The notes under the pieces are model-generated. The model was given only the letters and a program-made list of their open reading frames with translations, searched no databases and was not told where the DNA came from. A stretch of DNA of 64,000 nucleotides from Streptomyces sp. CB00316 (GTDB lineage Bacteria > Actinomycetota > Actinomycetes > Streptomycetales > Streptomycetaceae): the NCBI RefSeq assembly GCF_001905595.1, contig NZ_LIXI01000009.1, forward strand, positions 248,001 through 312,000. The letters are read 5' to 3'. Below, piece after piece: positions 25,441 to 33,893 of this stretch (positions within the stretch are counted from its first letter, which is position 1; each line of letters begins with the position of its first letter). Both the position numbers and the translations under genes were made by a program.

Positions 25441-26808
25441 TCAGCCGCCGGTGGCCGGGCCCCCGGCGGGCAGGCGGAGCACGAACAGGGCCCCGCCGCG
25501 CCGCCCGGGCTCCGCCGTGAGACTGCCGCCGTGGGCGTGGGCGACCCAGGACGCGATCGACAGGCCCAGCCCGGTCGAGCCCGAACCGCTGCGGAACCGG
25601 TCGAAGAGCGCGCCTGCCACCTCCGGCGGCAGACCCGGCCCCGAGTCCTCCACCGTGACCGTCCCCTCGCCGTCGACGGTCACCTCCACCTCGGCCGGCT
25701 TACCCGGCAGGTGACCGTGGACGAGCGCGTTGCCGACCAGATTGGCCACCGCGCGGCGTACGAGATCCGGGTCGGCGACCACCACCACGGCCAGCTCCGC
25801 CCGCACCGCCACCCGTTGGCCCTCGCCCGCCGCGTCCTCGACGACGGCCTCCACCAACTGGTCAAGCCGCAACGGCTCCACCGCGAGAACGGCCGTCCCC
25901 GACATCAGCCGGGCCCGGGTGAGCAGCCCGTCGACCAGCGTGCCCATGCCCTCCGCGAGCCGCAGCGTGCGCCGGTGCACGTCGGTGCTGTCCGTCTCAC
26001 CGCGCAGCGCGGTCTCGGCGAGCGTCCGCAGCGAGGCCGCCGGCGTACGCAGGTCGTGCGCGGCGTCCGCCAGGAACGACTCCTGCCGGTCCAGCGCCTC
26101 CAGCGCCGGCCGGACCGCCCGCCCCGAGAGCAGGTGCCCGACCCCGGCCGACAGGAGGACCAACAGGGCGCACCCGCCGCTCACCACCCAGGTCAGCCGC
26201 CGGTGGTCGGCCCACTGGGCCGACGCGTCCGCCACGGTGACGAGGGCCCCCTGCGGCGCCGCGTCCTCCTCCGCCTCCGGCGGATAGAAGGGCAGCGCGA
26301 ACATCCGCACCGGCTCGCCGTCCGCCGTCCGCGCGTCCCGGGACCGGGGCTCATCGGCCCGTACGGCGGTGGCGGCCGCCTGCCGTACGGAGGCGGCGGA
26401 GACGGTGAGACAGGGCCGGCGAGGGGCGTGCTCGACGACCAGCTCCCCGGGGGTGACCACCGGCTTCCCGGACGTGGCGGCCGGCTCCCCGGCCGCCGTC
26501 GGCGCCGAGAGCAGGAAGAGCGGCGGGCACGCGGTCCCCGCGTTGTCGAGCAGCACCTCGGTGTCCAGCCGGCTGTCCTCGTCGGTCTCCAGCAGGCCCA
26601 GCGCCCAGTTGGTGTCGGCGCTCATGGCCTGGTCCAGCTGTTCACGCCCGCGCACGCCGTCGCTGCGCACCGCCAGGACCGCCATCGCGACCAGCCCCGC
26701 CGCACTCGTCAGCGCGAACAGCACGGTGATGCGCCGGCGCAGCCTTCGTACGCGAGCCGTCGGCGTCAGCGCGCGGGCGGAGCGGAACGGACGGCGTACG
26801 GCCCTCAT
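25441..26808 (-). CDS. Sensor histidine kinase
   Basis: A 455-residue membrane kinase. Transmembrane helices are about 28-47 and 200-222 with an extracytoplasmic sensor between. The H-box is FLADAAHDLRTPAASLRT. The ATP-binding domain has the N-box NLVGNALVHG, VEDSGPGLPP and TGLGLSIASWVAHAHGG. The ATG at 26808 overlaps the response-regulator stop (ATGA), so the pair is co-translated. It should autophosphorylate on the H-box histidine and pass phosphate to the regulator encoded upstream. The signal is unknown; cell-envelope stress is usual for this CutS-like layout. Confidence 0.92.
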   Translation of the reverse strand: MRAVRRPFRSARALTPTARVRRLRRRITVLFALTSAAGLVAMAVLAVRSDGVRGREQLDQAMSADTNWALGLLETDEDSRLDTEVLLDNAGTACPPLFLLSAPTAAGEPAATSGKPVVTPGELVVEHAPRRPCLTVSAASVRQAAATAVRADEPRSRDARTADGEPVRMFALPFYPPEAEEDAAPQGALVTVADASAQWADHRRLTWVVSGGCALLVLLSAGVGHLLSGRAVRPALEALDRQESFLADAAHDLRTPAASLRTLAETALRGETDSTDVHRRTLRLAEGMGTLVDGLLTRARLMSGTAVLAVEPLRLDQLVEAVVEDAAGEGQRVAVRAELAVVVVADPDLVRRAVANLVGNALVHGHLPGKPAEVEVTVDGEGTVTVEDSGPGLPPEVAGALFDRFRSGSGSTGLGLSIASWVAHAHGGSLTAEPGRRGGALFVLRLPAGGPATGG

Positions 26809-27476
26809 CGGGCGGGCTCCTCGGCCAGGCGGTAGCCGACGCCGCGCACGGTGTGGATGAGCGGAGGGCCGCCGAGCTTCCGCCGCAGCTGCGAGATCAG
26901 TACCTCCAGCACGTTGGACTGCGGCTCCGCCATCTCGTCCCAACAGCTCTCGATCAGCTCCGCCCGCCCCACCGCCTGGTCGGCGCGCGTGGCCAGCACC
27001 TCCAGGACCGCGAACTCCCGGCGGGTGAAGGTCAGCAGGACGCCCGCCCGGCGCACCTGGCGCCGCGCGGTGTCGATCGCCACGTCCCCGACCCGCAGCA
27101 CCGGCGGGCTCACGGCCGGAGCGCGACGGCACAGGCTGCGCACCCGGGCGACCAGCTCCGGCACGGCGAACGGCTTCACCAGATAGTCGTCGCCGCCCCG
27201 GGCGAACCCCTCCACCCGGTCGGCGACGGTGTCCCGTGCGGTCAGGAACAGCACCGGAACGGCCCGCCCGTCCCGCCGGAGCTCTTCCACATAGTCCGCG
27301 GCGTCCCCGGAGGGCAGCATCCGGTCGAAGACCGCGCAGTCGTACGCGGTGACGAACAGGGCCTCGTCGGCCTGCGGCAGATCGGCCGCCTCGTCCACCG
27401 CGAGCCCGGCGGCCCGCAGCGCGGCGGCCACCCCGAACCGGAGGTTGGCGTCGTCCTCCACCAGCAGCACTCTCAC
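26805..27476 (-). CDS. OmpR-family response regulator
   Basis: A 223-residue regulator. The receiver domain spans 1-115 with the acidic pair VEDD (residues 7-9), phospho-acceptor Asp51 in CAVFDRMLP, and conserved Thr79 and Lys101. The winged-helix DNA-binding domain spans about 125-220 (LTFTRREFAVLEVLATRADQ, IHTVRGVGYRLAEEP). Its gene precedes and overlaps the kinase gene by four bases. It probably binds tandem repeats in target promoters. Targets cannot be told from this window; the TAP-like lipoprotein downstream is a possibility. Confidence 0.93.
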   Translation of the reverse strand: MRVLLVEDDANLRFGVAAALRAAGLAVDEAADLPQADEALFVTAYDCAVFDRMLPSGDAADYVEELRRDGRAVPVLFLTARDTVADRVEGFARGGDDYLVKPFAVPELVARVRSLCRRAPAVSPPVLRVGDVAIDTARRQVRRAGVLLTFTRREFAVLEVLATRADQAVGRAELIESCWDEMAEPQSNVLEVLISQLRRKLGGPPLIHTVRGVGYRLAEEPAR

Positions 27477-27520
27477 GTCGACACCCTAGGACCTGTGCAT
27501 CGACCTCGTGCCGGGGCCCC

Positions 27521-27658
27521 TCACACGGAGAACTCCTCCCCCGGGTCGGTGTCGTCGTCCGCGTCGGCGTTCACGGCGTGGTCGACATAGACCGTGCTGC
27601 CGACCAGCATCAGCAGCACTGCCAGCCCGCCGAGCACGAATGCCGTGCAGAGTTCCAT
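27521..27658 (-). CDS. Small single-span membrane protein
   Basis: A 45-residue protein with one hydrophobic segment (TAFVLGGLAVLLMLVGSTVY, residues 5-24) and an acidic tail (NADADDDTDPGEE). GAAGGTG lies 6 bases before the ATG. The predicted C-terminus is acidic and the N-terminus has no basic charge, so topology is uncertain. It lies just upstream of the two-component genes on the same strand and could be co-transcribed or a small regulator of the kinase. No known family is recognised. Confidence 0.5.
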   Translation of the reverse strand: MELCTAFVLGGLAVLLMLVGSTVYVDHAVNADADDDTDPGEEFSV

Positions 27659-27859
27659 GGAGGGCACCTTCGGAGCAGCGCGGCCAAGGACTCGCCATCT
27701 CGCCATCGGCCGGGGATTGCCAGGGTGAGCAGAACACCACCTGGTCGTATCATCCGCACGCCGCAACACGCTGCTCGCCCGCAGAAGACCCGAACGCACC
27801 ATCCGACAGCCCGCCGTACGGAGTCGGGGGAGCGTGGAACGTGGCGCGCAAATAGGAAA

Positions 27860-27883
27860 GGCAAGGAGAGCCCTCTCCTTGCC
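27860..27883. promoter_or_regulatory. Perfect hairpin upstream of the rph promoter
   Basis: GGCAAGGAGAG (27860-27870) and CTCTCCTTGCC (27873-27883) are perfect complements around CC. The hairpin ends 10 bases before the TATAGC box and 23 bases before the RAE. On the minus strand it is followed by TTTCCTATTT, so it may also insulate the locus as a terminator. Role not known. Confidence 0.55.
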
Positions 27884-27906
27884 GTGTCCAACATATAGCG
27901 CACCAG

Positions 27907-27925
27907 GGGGCTTGCCACAAGGCCC
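27907..27925 (+). promoter_or_regulatory. Rifamycin-associated element (RAE)
   Basis: GGGGCTTGCCACAAGGCCC is a 19-base inverted repeat matching, apart from the centre, the RAE that precedes rifamycin-resistance genes in actinomycetes (recalled consensus GGGGCTTGCGGCAAGGCCC). A TATAGC -10-like box is at 27894-27899, so the element covers the likely transcription start. It should give rifamycin-induced expression of the phosphotransferase gene. Confidence 0.85.
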
Positions 27926-27977
27926 GGGGCACCGCGCAGAATCGTCCGCCGTGCCCCGAACCGCGGAGGAAGCAGGA

Positions 27978-30596
27978 ATGACGATGCGCCGGACAGACGT
28001 ACGGGACCTTCATGAGGCCGACGCGACGCAGGTCGCCGTCGTCGGCGGCAAGGGAGCGCATCTGGGCGCGCTGTCACGGATCGAAGGCATCCACGTGCCG
28101 GACGGCTTCTGCGTGACGACGGACGCCTTCCGGCGGGTGGTGGCGCGGGTGCCCTCCATCGACGACCGGCTCGAGAGGTTGTCGCGCTCGGACCCGGACG
28201 ACCGGGAGGCGCTCCGCACGCTCAGCGCGGATGTCCGCCGGGCCATCGAGGAGACCGCGATCCCCGGCGACCTCGCGGCGGAGATCGCCGGTGCGCTCGC
28301 CCGGCTCGGCACCCGGCTCGGCGAGCGGCCCGCCGTCGCCGTCCGGTCCAGCGCGACGGCGGAGGACCTGCCGACGGCCTCCTTCGCAGGCCAGCAGGAC
28401 ACCTATCTGAACGTCGTCGGGCCGGCCGAGGTCCTCCGGCACGTCAGCCGGTGCTGGGCCTCGCTGTTCACCGAGCGGGCCGTCGCCTACCGTGGGCGGA
28501 CCGGCATCGACCACCGTACGGTCGAGATGGCCGTGGTCGTCCAGCAGATGGTCTTCCCCGAGGCGGCCGGCGTCCTGTTCACGGCCGACCCCCTCTCGGG
28601 CGACCGGCGGACCGCCACTGTGGACGCCGGCTTCGGCCTCGGCGAGGCCCTGGTCTCCGGGCTGGTGAACCCGGACGTCTTCACCGTGCGGGACGGCGAG
28701 GTCGTCGCCCGGGCGATCGCCGCCAAGCAGCGCGCCGTTCACGCCCTGCCGGGCGGCGGTACGCGGGAGGTGGAGGTCGACCCGCGGCGGCAGGGGCGGC
28801 CGGCGCTGACGGATGCGCAGGTCCTGCGGCTCGTGGAGCTCGGGCGGCGGATCGAAGCGTACTTCGGCCGCCCGCAGGACATCGAATGGTGCTTGGCCGA
28901 CGACGGCTTCCGGATCGTCCAGAGCCGGCCGATCACGACGGTGTTCCCCATCCCCGACGCCGGTGACCAGGACCCTCACGTCTATGTCTCCGTCGGCCAT
29001 CAGCAGATGATGACCGACCCCATGAAGCCGCTGGGCCTCTCCCTGTGGCAGCGGACGGCCATGGTGCCGATGCACGAGGCCGGCGGAAGGCTGTTCGTCG
29101 ACGTTACCCGCCGACTGGCATCGCCCGCGTCACGCGCCGCCCTCCTGGACGTGCTGGGCAGAGGCGATCCGCTGGTCAGGGACGCTCTGGAGACCGTCCT
29201 CGACCGGGACGACCTCGTCCCCTCGCTCCCGGAAACGGGCCCCGGAGGGCCACCGGCCGGGGGCGCGTCGGAGCCGTCGGCCGAGGTCGATCCGGCGATC
29301 GTCCCGGAGCTGATGGAGCGCAGCCGGGTGTCGGTCGCCGCCTTGGAGCGTGACCTGCGGACGAGGAGCGGACCGGCGCTGTTCGACTTCCTGCTGGAGG
29401 CCTTCGAGGAGCACAAGCGCGTCCTCGGCGATCCGCTGAGCATGCGGGCGATCACGGCGGGCACGGAGGCCACCTGGTGGCTCAACGACAAGCTGGGGGA
29501 GTGGCTGGGAGAGAAGAACGCGGCTGACACGCTCACGCTCTCCGCCCCCGGCAACATCACGTCGGAGATGGGACTGGACCTGCTCGACGTGGCGGACGTC
29601 ATCCGCCCGCACCCCGAGGTGGTGGCGTTCCTCGAGGGAGTGCGGGACGAGGGTTTCCTGGACGAGCTGGCGAAGCTGCCCGGCGGCACCGAGGCGCGCG
29701 AGGCGATCGACGCCTACCTCGACCGGTACGGCATGCGCTGTGTGGGCGAGATCGACATCACGAGGCCACGCTGGCGCGAGCGCCCCACCACGCTCGTCCC
29801 CCTGATCCTCGACAACGTCAGGAACTTCGGGCCGGGCGCCGCCGCACGGCGCTTCGAGCAGGGTCGGCAGAAGGCACGGCAGAAGGAGCAGGACGTGCTG
29901 TCGCGCCTGCGCGCCCTGCCGGACGGGGACCGCAGGGCCGATGAGGCCAAGCGGATGATCGACCAGGTCAGAGCCTTCGCCGGATACCGGGAGTACCCGA
30001 AGTACGGCATCGTCAGCCGCTCCTTCCTCTACAAGCAGGCGCTTCTGGAGGAGGCCGAGCGCCTTGTACAGGCCCGTGTGCTGTCCGAGAAGGAGGACAT
30101 CTTCTACCTCACGTTCCATGAGCTCCACGAGGTCGTGCGCTCGCGCCAGGTGGACGACCGGCTCATCCAGTGGCGTAAGGACGCGTTCCGGTCGTACCAC
30201 GCGCTCACACCGCCCCGGGTGCTCACATCGGACGGCGAGGCTCTCACCGGGGCGTACCGGCGGGAGGACGTACCGGCCGGGGCCCTGGCCGGCCTGGCCG
30301 TCTCCACCGGGACCGTCGAGGGGAGGGCCCGCGTCATCCTGGACCTGACGGACGCCGACCTCGAAGCGGGCGACATCCTGGTCACGAGGTTCACCGATCC
30401 CAGCTGGTCGCCGCTGTTCCTCGGCGTCGCGGGCCTGGTGACGGAGGTGGGCGGCCTGATGACCCACGGCGCGGTGATCGCCCGGGAGTACGGCCTGCCC
30501 GCCGTCGTCGGCGTGGAGCGCGCCACCCGGCTGATCCGGGACGGGCAGCGGATCCGCGTGCACGGAACCGACGGGTACGTCGAGCTCCTGCCCTGA
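27978..30596 (+). CDS. rph: Rifamycin-inactivating phosphotransferase
   Basis: An 872-residue three-domain enzyme that phosphorylates rifamycins on the ansa bridge using ATP. Residues 1-310 are the ATP-binding domain related to PEP synthase (VVGGKGAHLGALSRIEGIHV, AVRSSATAEDLPTASFAGQQ, QSRPITTVFPIP). The middle 330-750 is the rifamycin-binding helical domain (HVYVSVGHQQMMTDPMKPLG is family-specific). The C-terminal swivel domain carries the phospho-histidine, His830, in GGLMTHGAVIAREYGLPAVV. Full family length. The ATG at 27978 follows GGAGGAAGCAGGA. The RAE 53 bases upstream confirms this over PEP synthase. Monocistronic. Confidence 0.95.
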   Translation: MTMRRTDVRDLHEADATQVAVVGGKGAHLGALSRIEGIHVPDGFCVTTDAFRRVVARVPSIDDRLERLSRSDPDDREALRTLSADVRRAIEETAIPGDLAAEIAGALARLGTRLGERPAVAVRSSATAEDLPTASFAGQQDTYLNVVGPAEVLRHVSRCWASLFTERAVAYRGRTGIDHRTVEMAVVVQQMVFPEAAGVLFTADPLSGDRRTATVDAGFGLGEALVSGLVNPDVFTVRDGEVVARAIAAKQRAVHALPGGGTREVEVDPRRQGRPALTDAQVLRLVELGRRIEAYFGRPQDIEWCLADDGFRIVQSRPITTVFPIPDAGDQDPHVYVSVGHQQMMTDPMKPLGLSLWQRTAMVPMHEAGGRLFVDVTRRLASPASRAALLDVLGRGDPLVRDALETVLDRDDLVPSLPETGPGGPPAGGASEPSAEVDPAIVPELMERSRVSVAALERDLRTRSGPALFDFLLEAFEEHKRVLGDPLSMRAITAGTEATWWLNDKLGEWLGEKNAADTLTLSAPGNITSEMGLDLLDVADVIRPHPEVVAFLEGVRDEGFLDELAKLPGGTEAREAIDAYLDRYGMRCVGEIDITRPRWRERPTTLVPLILDNVRNFGPGAAARRFEQGRQKARQKEQDVLSRLRALPDGDRRADEAKRMIDQVRAFAGYREYPKYGIVSRSFLYKQALLEEAERLVQARVLSEKEDIFYLTFHELHEVVRSRQVDDRLIQWRKDAFRSYHALTPPRVLTSDGEALTGAYRREDVPAGALAGLAVSTGTVEGRARVILDLTDADLEAGDILVTRFTDPSWSPLFLGVAGLVTEVGGLMTHGAVIAREYGLPAVVGVERATRLIRDGQRIRVHGTDGYVELLP

Positions 30597-30641
30597 CCGC
30601 ACACCTGACCGCACGCCCGACCGCACCCCTGACCGGCCGGG
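30594..30641 (+). repeat. 12-base tandem repeats after the rph stop
   Basis: Four 12-base units starting with the stop codon: tgaccgcacacc, tgaccgcacgcc, cgaccgcacccc, tgaccggccggg. They fill most of the convergent gap before the PRC-barrel gene. No stable hairpin was seen apart from GCCCTG...CAGGGC around them. Confidence 0.6.
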
Positions 30642-30648
30642 CAGGGCG

Positions 30649-31005
30649 TCAGCGGCGGGCCAGGACGCGTACGCCATCGGCCGGTGGCCGGTACGCCAGA
30701 CCGAAGTAGGCGAAGAGCGCCGGTTCGTCCTCGGCGGGCAGGACGTCGTCCGTCCCGATCGAAGGGCCGTCCTTCACCTTGGCCTTGGCGTGGGCGACCT
30801 TCACGTAGTCCGGGCCGACGACGGTCCCCTCCAGCGGCACGAAGACCAGCCGGTGACGGGTCGGCAGGCCCACGATCACGGTGGCGAACGCCGGCTGGTC
30901 CGTCCCCGTGTCGACGTAGACGGACTCCAGGGACCCGATCCTGCGCCCGTCGGGGTCGACGACGTCACGCGTACGCCACTCACGGATGTCTGCGCTCTCG
31001 ATCAC
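30649..31005 (-). CDS. PRC-barrel domain protein
   Basis: A 118-residue cytoplasmic protein. Residues 10-80 form a PRC-barrel (EWRTRDVVDPDGRRIGSLES, FATVIVGLPTRHRLVFVPLE). The rest is helical with LFAYFGLAYRPPADG at the end. PRC barrels occur in RNA processing and photosynthetic reaction-centre proteins; stand-alone actinobacterial copies are of unknown function and often stress-induced. The GTG at 31005 has GAGGAG 7 bases upstream. Confidence 0.85.
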   Translation of the reverse strand: MIESADIREWRTRDVVDPDGRRIGSLESVYVDTGTDQPAFATVIVGLPTRHRLVFVPLEGTVVGPDYVKVAHAKAKVKDGPSIGTDDVLPAEDEPALFAYFGLAYRPPADGVRVLARR

Positions 31006-31152
31006 GGCGGAACTCCTCGGGGTCGGCCAGGTCGTACATGGCGGTCTCGGCGGTTCGGCCGGGTGACCCGCCCTCGTGGGGACGGCCGCCCGGCTCCCCC
31101 TCACCTGCCCCGCGATGTCCCCTCTCAGCGCGGCCCGCACCGGCGGATTCGC

Positions 31153-31932
31153 TCAGGCCGCCGCGGCGCCCGGCACCCGCCCCTCGGGAAGGAACAGCAC
31201 CGAGTTGATGTACCGGGTGCGCCGCGGCACGAACGCCCTGCGCAGCAGCCCCTGATGGACGAGGTGTTCCGTCCGCGCCTGATGGGCCGGCAGGTCGAAG
31301 CCGGCCAGCGGGACCCAGCGCCGTCCGGGCAGGACCCACCCCGCGTACCCCTGGCCGGTGAGCAGCGTGATCGCCGGGGCGACCGGGCCGAGCCGGCTCT
31401 CCAACTCGACGAGCAGCGCCGGGCGGTCCCGCCGCAGCAGCTCCGCCGCACCCCGCAGAGCGGCCACCTCCGCACCGTCGACGTCCATCTTCACGAAGTC
31501 GACGCCTTCCAGGCCCAGGCCGTCGATGGTGAGGGACTCCACCTCGACGCAGTGCGCGTGGATGTCACGGCGCTCCAGTGAGGAGACCCCGCGGTCGCCC
31601 TCGTCGCCCTGCGGTAGCCAGAGCTGGACCGTGGAGCCGTCGCGGTCCGTCGCCGCGCCCTGCACCACCCGGACGTTCGACGGCAGCGTACGGCGCAGAT
31701 GGCCGGCGAGGTGCGGTACGGGCTCCACCGTGACGACCCGGTCGCAGCGCCGGGCGAGCCGCCGCGACCAGGGCCCGTACCAGCCGCCGATGTCCACGGC
31801 GGTGGAGCCGGGCGGGCAGAAGTCGGCTAGCCGGCGCAGCTCCGGCTCGAAGCGCGGGTAGAGGACGACGGCGGCGGAGCCGACCAGGCTTGTGGGCAGC
31901 CGGGACGCCACCGCCGCGGCGAACGTCGTCAC
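31153..31932 (-). CDS. FkbM family methyltransferase
   Basis: A 259-residue SAM-dependent methyltransferase of the FkbM type. The SAM motif is TAVDIGGWYGPWSRRLARRC (about 44-63). VTVEPVPHLAGHL and MDVDGAEVAALRGAAELLRR follow, the last being the FkbM signature. It should methylate a hydroxyl, probably on a sugar or lipid-linked intermediate. The GTG start overlaps the Trm112-like stop (GTGA at 31929-31932). It is the last gene of the long glycan operon. Confidence 0.88.
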   Translation of the reverse strand: MTTFAAAVASRLPTSLVGSAAVVLYPRFEPELRRLADFCPPGSTAVDIGGWYGPWSRRLARRCDRVVTVEPVPHLAGHLRRTLPSNVRVVQGAATDRDGSTVQLWLPQGDEGDRGVSSLERRDIHAHCVEVESLTIDGLGLEGVDFVKMDVDGAEVAALRGAAELLRRDRPALLVELESRLGPVAPAITLLTGQGYAGWVLPGRRWVPLAGFDLPAHQARTEHLVHQGLLRRAFVPRRTRYINSVLFLPEGRVPGAAAA

Positions 31933-32147
31933 GCGGCCGAGGCTTTCAGATGCGCCAGGTATCTCTCGTGGGCGTCGGCGTCGACCTTGCGGCCCGAGGA
32001 GGGCAGCAGCTGCGGGATGCCGTCCAGGATGGGGTAATTCAGGCGCAGGCGGGGGTTGTAGAGCGCCTCCTCATCGGTCAGCAGGGCCAGGGGGCCCTTG
32101 TCGAGCGGGCAGACCAGGATGGCGAGCAGGGGATCGTCGGGGTTCAT
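31929..32147 (-). CDS. Trm112-like small protein
   Basis: A 72-residue member of the Trm112/YcaR family, which in other organisms activates partner methyltransferases. The zinc-knuckle region reads LLAILVCPLDKGPLALLTDE; the second cysteine of CPxC is replaced by aspartate, so metal binding is doubtful. PRLRLNYPILDGIPQLLP is the other conserved block. Translation should start at 32147 (GAGGGAG 5 bases upstream), but a second, equally good site and ATG lie 30 bases earlier in frame (32177) as part of a tandem duplication. Coupling to FkbM by a 4-base overlap suggests it partners that methyltransferase. Confidence 0.8.
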   Translation of the reverse strand: MNPDDPLLAILVCPLDKGPLALLTDEEALYNPRLRLNYPILDGIPQLLPSSGRKVDADAHERYLAHLKASAA

Positions 32148-32200
32148 GGAGACTCCCTCGGTGGTGGGGAGGTTCATGGGGGCTCCCTCGGTGGTGGGGA
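32141..32200 (-). repeat. 30-base tandem duplication of a start region
   Basis: Positions 32141-32170 and 32171-32200 are identical at 28 of 30 bases. Each unit contains a GAGGGAG ribosome-binding site and an in-frame ATG for the Trm112-like gene. Confidence 0.85.
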
Positions 32201-32233
32201 CGGGACGGGAGGGCACAGGGCCGGTGGACGGGG

Positions 32234-33127
32234 TCAGGACGGGGCCGTCGAGGGAGGGTCATGGCGGGGCATGGCCAGCAGGACGGTGAGGGCCAGCGCG
32301 GTGCCGGCCAGCCGCAGGGTCAGCAGCAGCGGATCGTCGGGGAGGGACTCCCCGAAGGCGATGCTCCCGAGGACCGCGGTGAAGACGCAGGTCACCGTAG
32401 TGCACACGGGCACGATGAGGGAGGCCCGGCAGCGCTGCAGCGCCGTCTGGGACATGATGAGACCGGCCACGGCGGTGAAGAGCAGCAGATACGGGTAGGG
32501 CGAGCCGAACAGCGAACGGGCGGCCTCCCCGACGTCGGTGGTGGTCAGCCGGCTGGAGGTGCCCTTCACGGCCAGGGAGCTGACGCCGTACAGCAGCCCG
32601 ACCGCCACCCCGTAGCCGATGCCGCTGGTCGGCACCCGGTGGCGCTTGTTCGCCCGGCTCTCCACCCGTACGTAGAGCCAGACGCCCGCCGCCAGCGCCG
32701 GGACGCAGACCAGGAGCACCAGCATCCACGGGGCACCGGAGCTCACCTGGTCCTCGCCCTCGCGGACCGAGGCGACGACCATCAGCAACGCCACCAGGAC
32801 GCCGCCCAGGGCGTACCGTTCGCGCCCGGTCGACTCCTCGCCGAGGACGATCGAGGAGAGCAGGAGCAGCAGCACCAGGCCGGAGACGAAGATGCCCTGC
32901 GCCGCCGCGATCGGCAGCGCGCGGTAGACGATCAGCTGGGCCGCGAAACCGGCCGCCAGTGACAGCGCGCCCAGGATCCACAGCGGGCTGGTGAGCAGGA
33001 CGAGGATCAGGCGCAGCGGCTTGCCCGCGGAGAGCTCGGGCAGATCGCCCAGGGCCCGCTTCTCCACCACGAACCCCACGCTGTACAGCAGGTTGGCCAC
33101 CAGCGCGGCCCCCACACCCCACCACAT
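32234..33127 (-). CDS. EamA/DMT-superfamily transporter
   Basis: A 297-residue protein with about ten hydrophobic segments in two repeats, as in drug/metabolite transporters. Examples are LRLILVLLTSPLWILGALSL, GIFVSGLVLLLLLSSIVLGE and MLVLLVCVPALAAGVWLYV. In this operon it may flip a glycolipid intermediate. The ATG at 33127 lies 4 bases after the methyltransferase stop; its ribosome-binding site is weak and translational coupling is likely. Substrate inferred only from context. Confidence 0.82.
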   Translation of the reverse strand: MWWGVGAALVANLLYSVGFVVEKRALGDLPELSAGKPLRLILVLLTSPLWILGALSLAAGFAAQLIVYRALPIAAAQGIFVSGLVLLLLLSSIVLGEESTGRERYALGGVLVALLMVVASVREGEDQVSSGAPWMLVLLVCVPALAAGVWLYVRVESRANKRHRVPTSGIGYGVAVGLLYGVSSLAVKGTSSRLTTTDVGEAARSLFGSPYPYLLLFTAVAGLIMSQTALQRCRASLIVPVCTTVTCVFTAVLGSIAFGESLPDDPLLLTLRLAGTALALTVLLAMPRHDPPSTAPS

Positions 33128-33131
33128 CGCG

Positions 33132-33893
33132 CTATCGCCGCCGCGCGTGGGCCAGCAGGATGGACGCCGCACCCGGTACCGCGCACGCGGCCCTGTCCAC
33201 CAGCCGCAGCGGTCGCGGCACCCCGTGGAAGGGGGCGCCTGTGATCTTCACGTCCTCGAAGCCGGAGGCCGTCAGGAAGGAGCGCAGCGCCCGGGCGGTG
33301 TAGAGGCGCAGATGGCCCACCACCTCCGAGCCGGGGCGGCCGTGGATCCCGCGCAGGCTGACCTCGGAGAACACCGGCTGCACCCCGGCCAGCAGCAGCG
33401 CCCGGTTGTACCAGGCGGCCAGGTTCGGGGTGGACAGCATCAGGTGGCCGCCCGGCTTCAGGATGCGCCGCAGCTCGTCCAGCGCCTGGTCCGGGTCGAC
33501 GAGGTGCTCCAGGATCTCGCTGAACAGCACCGCGTCCGCGCACCCGTCGGCGAGCGGCAGCCCGCCGTGCTCCAGCTCGCCCCGGACCACCGAACCCATC
33601 CGGGGACGGGCCCGGCGCAGCGCGTCCTGCGACCAGTCGACGCCGATCAGCCGGTGCCCGGTGAGGATCGGCGCGGCGGTGGCGGCGGCCGTCCCGTCGC
33701 CGCACCCGACGTCCACGATGACCTGGCCGGTCCGCCCGCCCAGGGCGGCGGCCAGCAGCCGCGCCTGGCGTCTGCTGCGCCCGTCGCCGGACGCCACGGG
33801 GACGGCCGGGTTCTCGTAGAAGTCCCGCAGCCCGGGCGGGGGAGCGGAGACAGGGGCGTCGGCCCCCGGCGGAAGGGGCACGGTGCCGGTCAC
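33132..33893 (-). CDS. Class I SAM-dependent methyltransferase
   Basis: A 253-residue methyltransferase with the SAM motif VIVDVGCGDGTAAATAAPIL (about 53-72), acidic strand GVDWSQDALRRARPRMG, and EHLVDPDQALDELRRILKPG followed by GHLMLSTP. The GTG at 33893 overlaps the acyltransferase stop (GTGA) and has GGAGG 4 bases upstream. It follows the acyltransferase and precedes the transporter in the glycan operon, so a sugar or lipid hydroxyl is the likely acceptor. Confidence 0.88.
   Translation of the reverse strand: MTGTVPLPPGADAPVSAPPPGLRDFYENPAVPVASGDGRSRRQARLLAAALGGRTGQVIVDVGCGDGTAAATAAPILTGHRLIGVDWSQDALRRARPRMGSVVRGELEHGGLPLADGCADAVLFSEILEHLVDPDQALDELRRILKPGGHLMLSTPNLAAWYNRALLLAGVQPVFSEVSLRGIHGRPGSEVVGHLRLYTARALRSFLTASGFEDVKITGAPFHGVPRPLRLVDRAACAVPGAASILLAHARRR

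Noticed and set aside
25441..27132. Longer reading frame for the histidine kinase
   Set aside because: The upstream part is the shadow of the response regulator; the kinase starts at the ATGA overlap at 26808.
27978..30596. Phosphoenolpyruvate synthase as alternative for the rph gene
   Set aside because: The middle domain and the RAE upstream match rifamycin phosphotransferase, not the PEP-synthase family.
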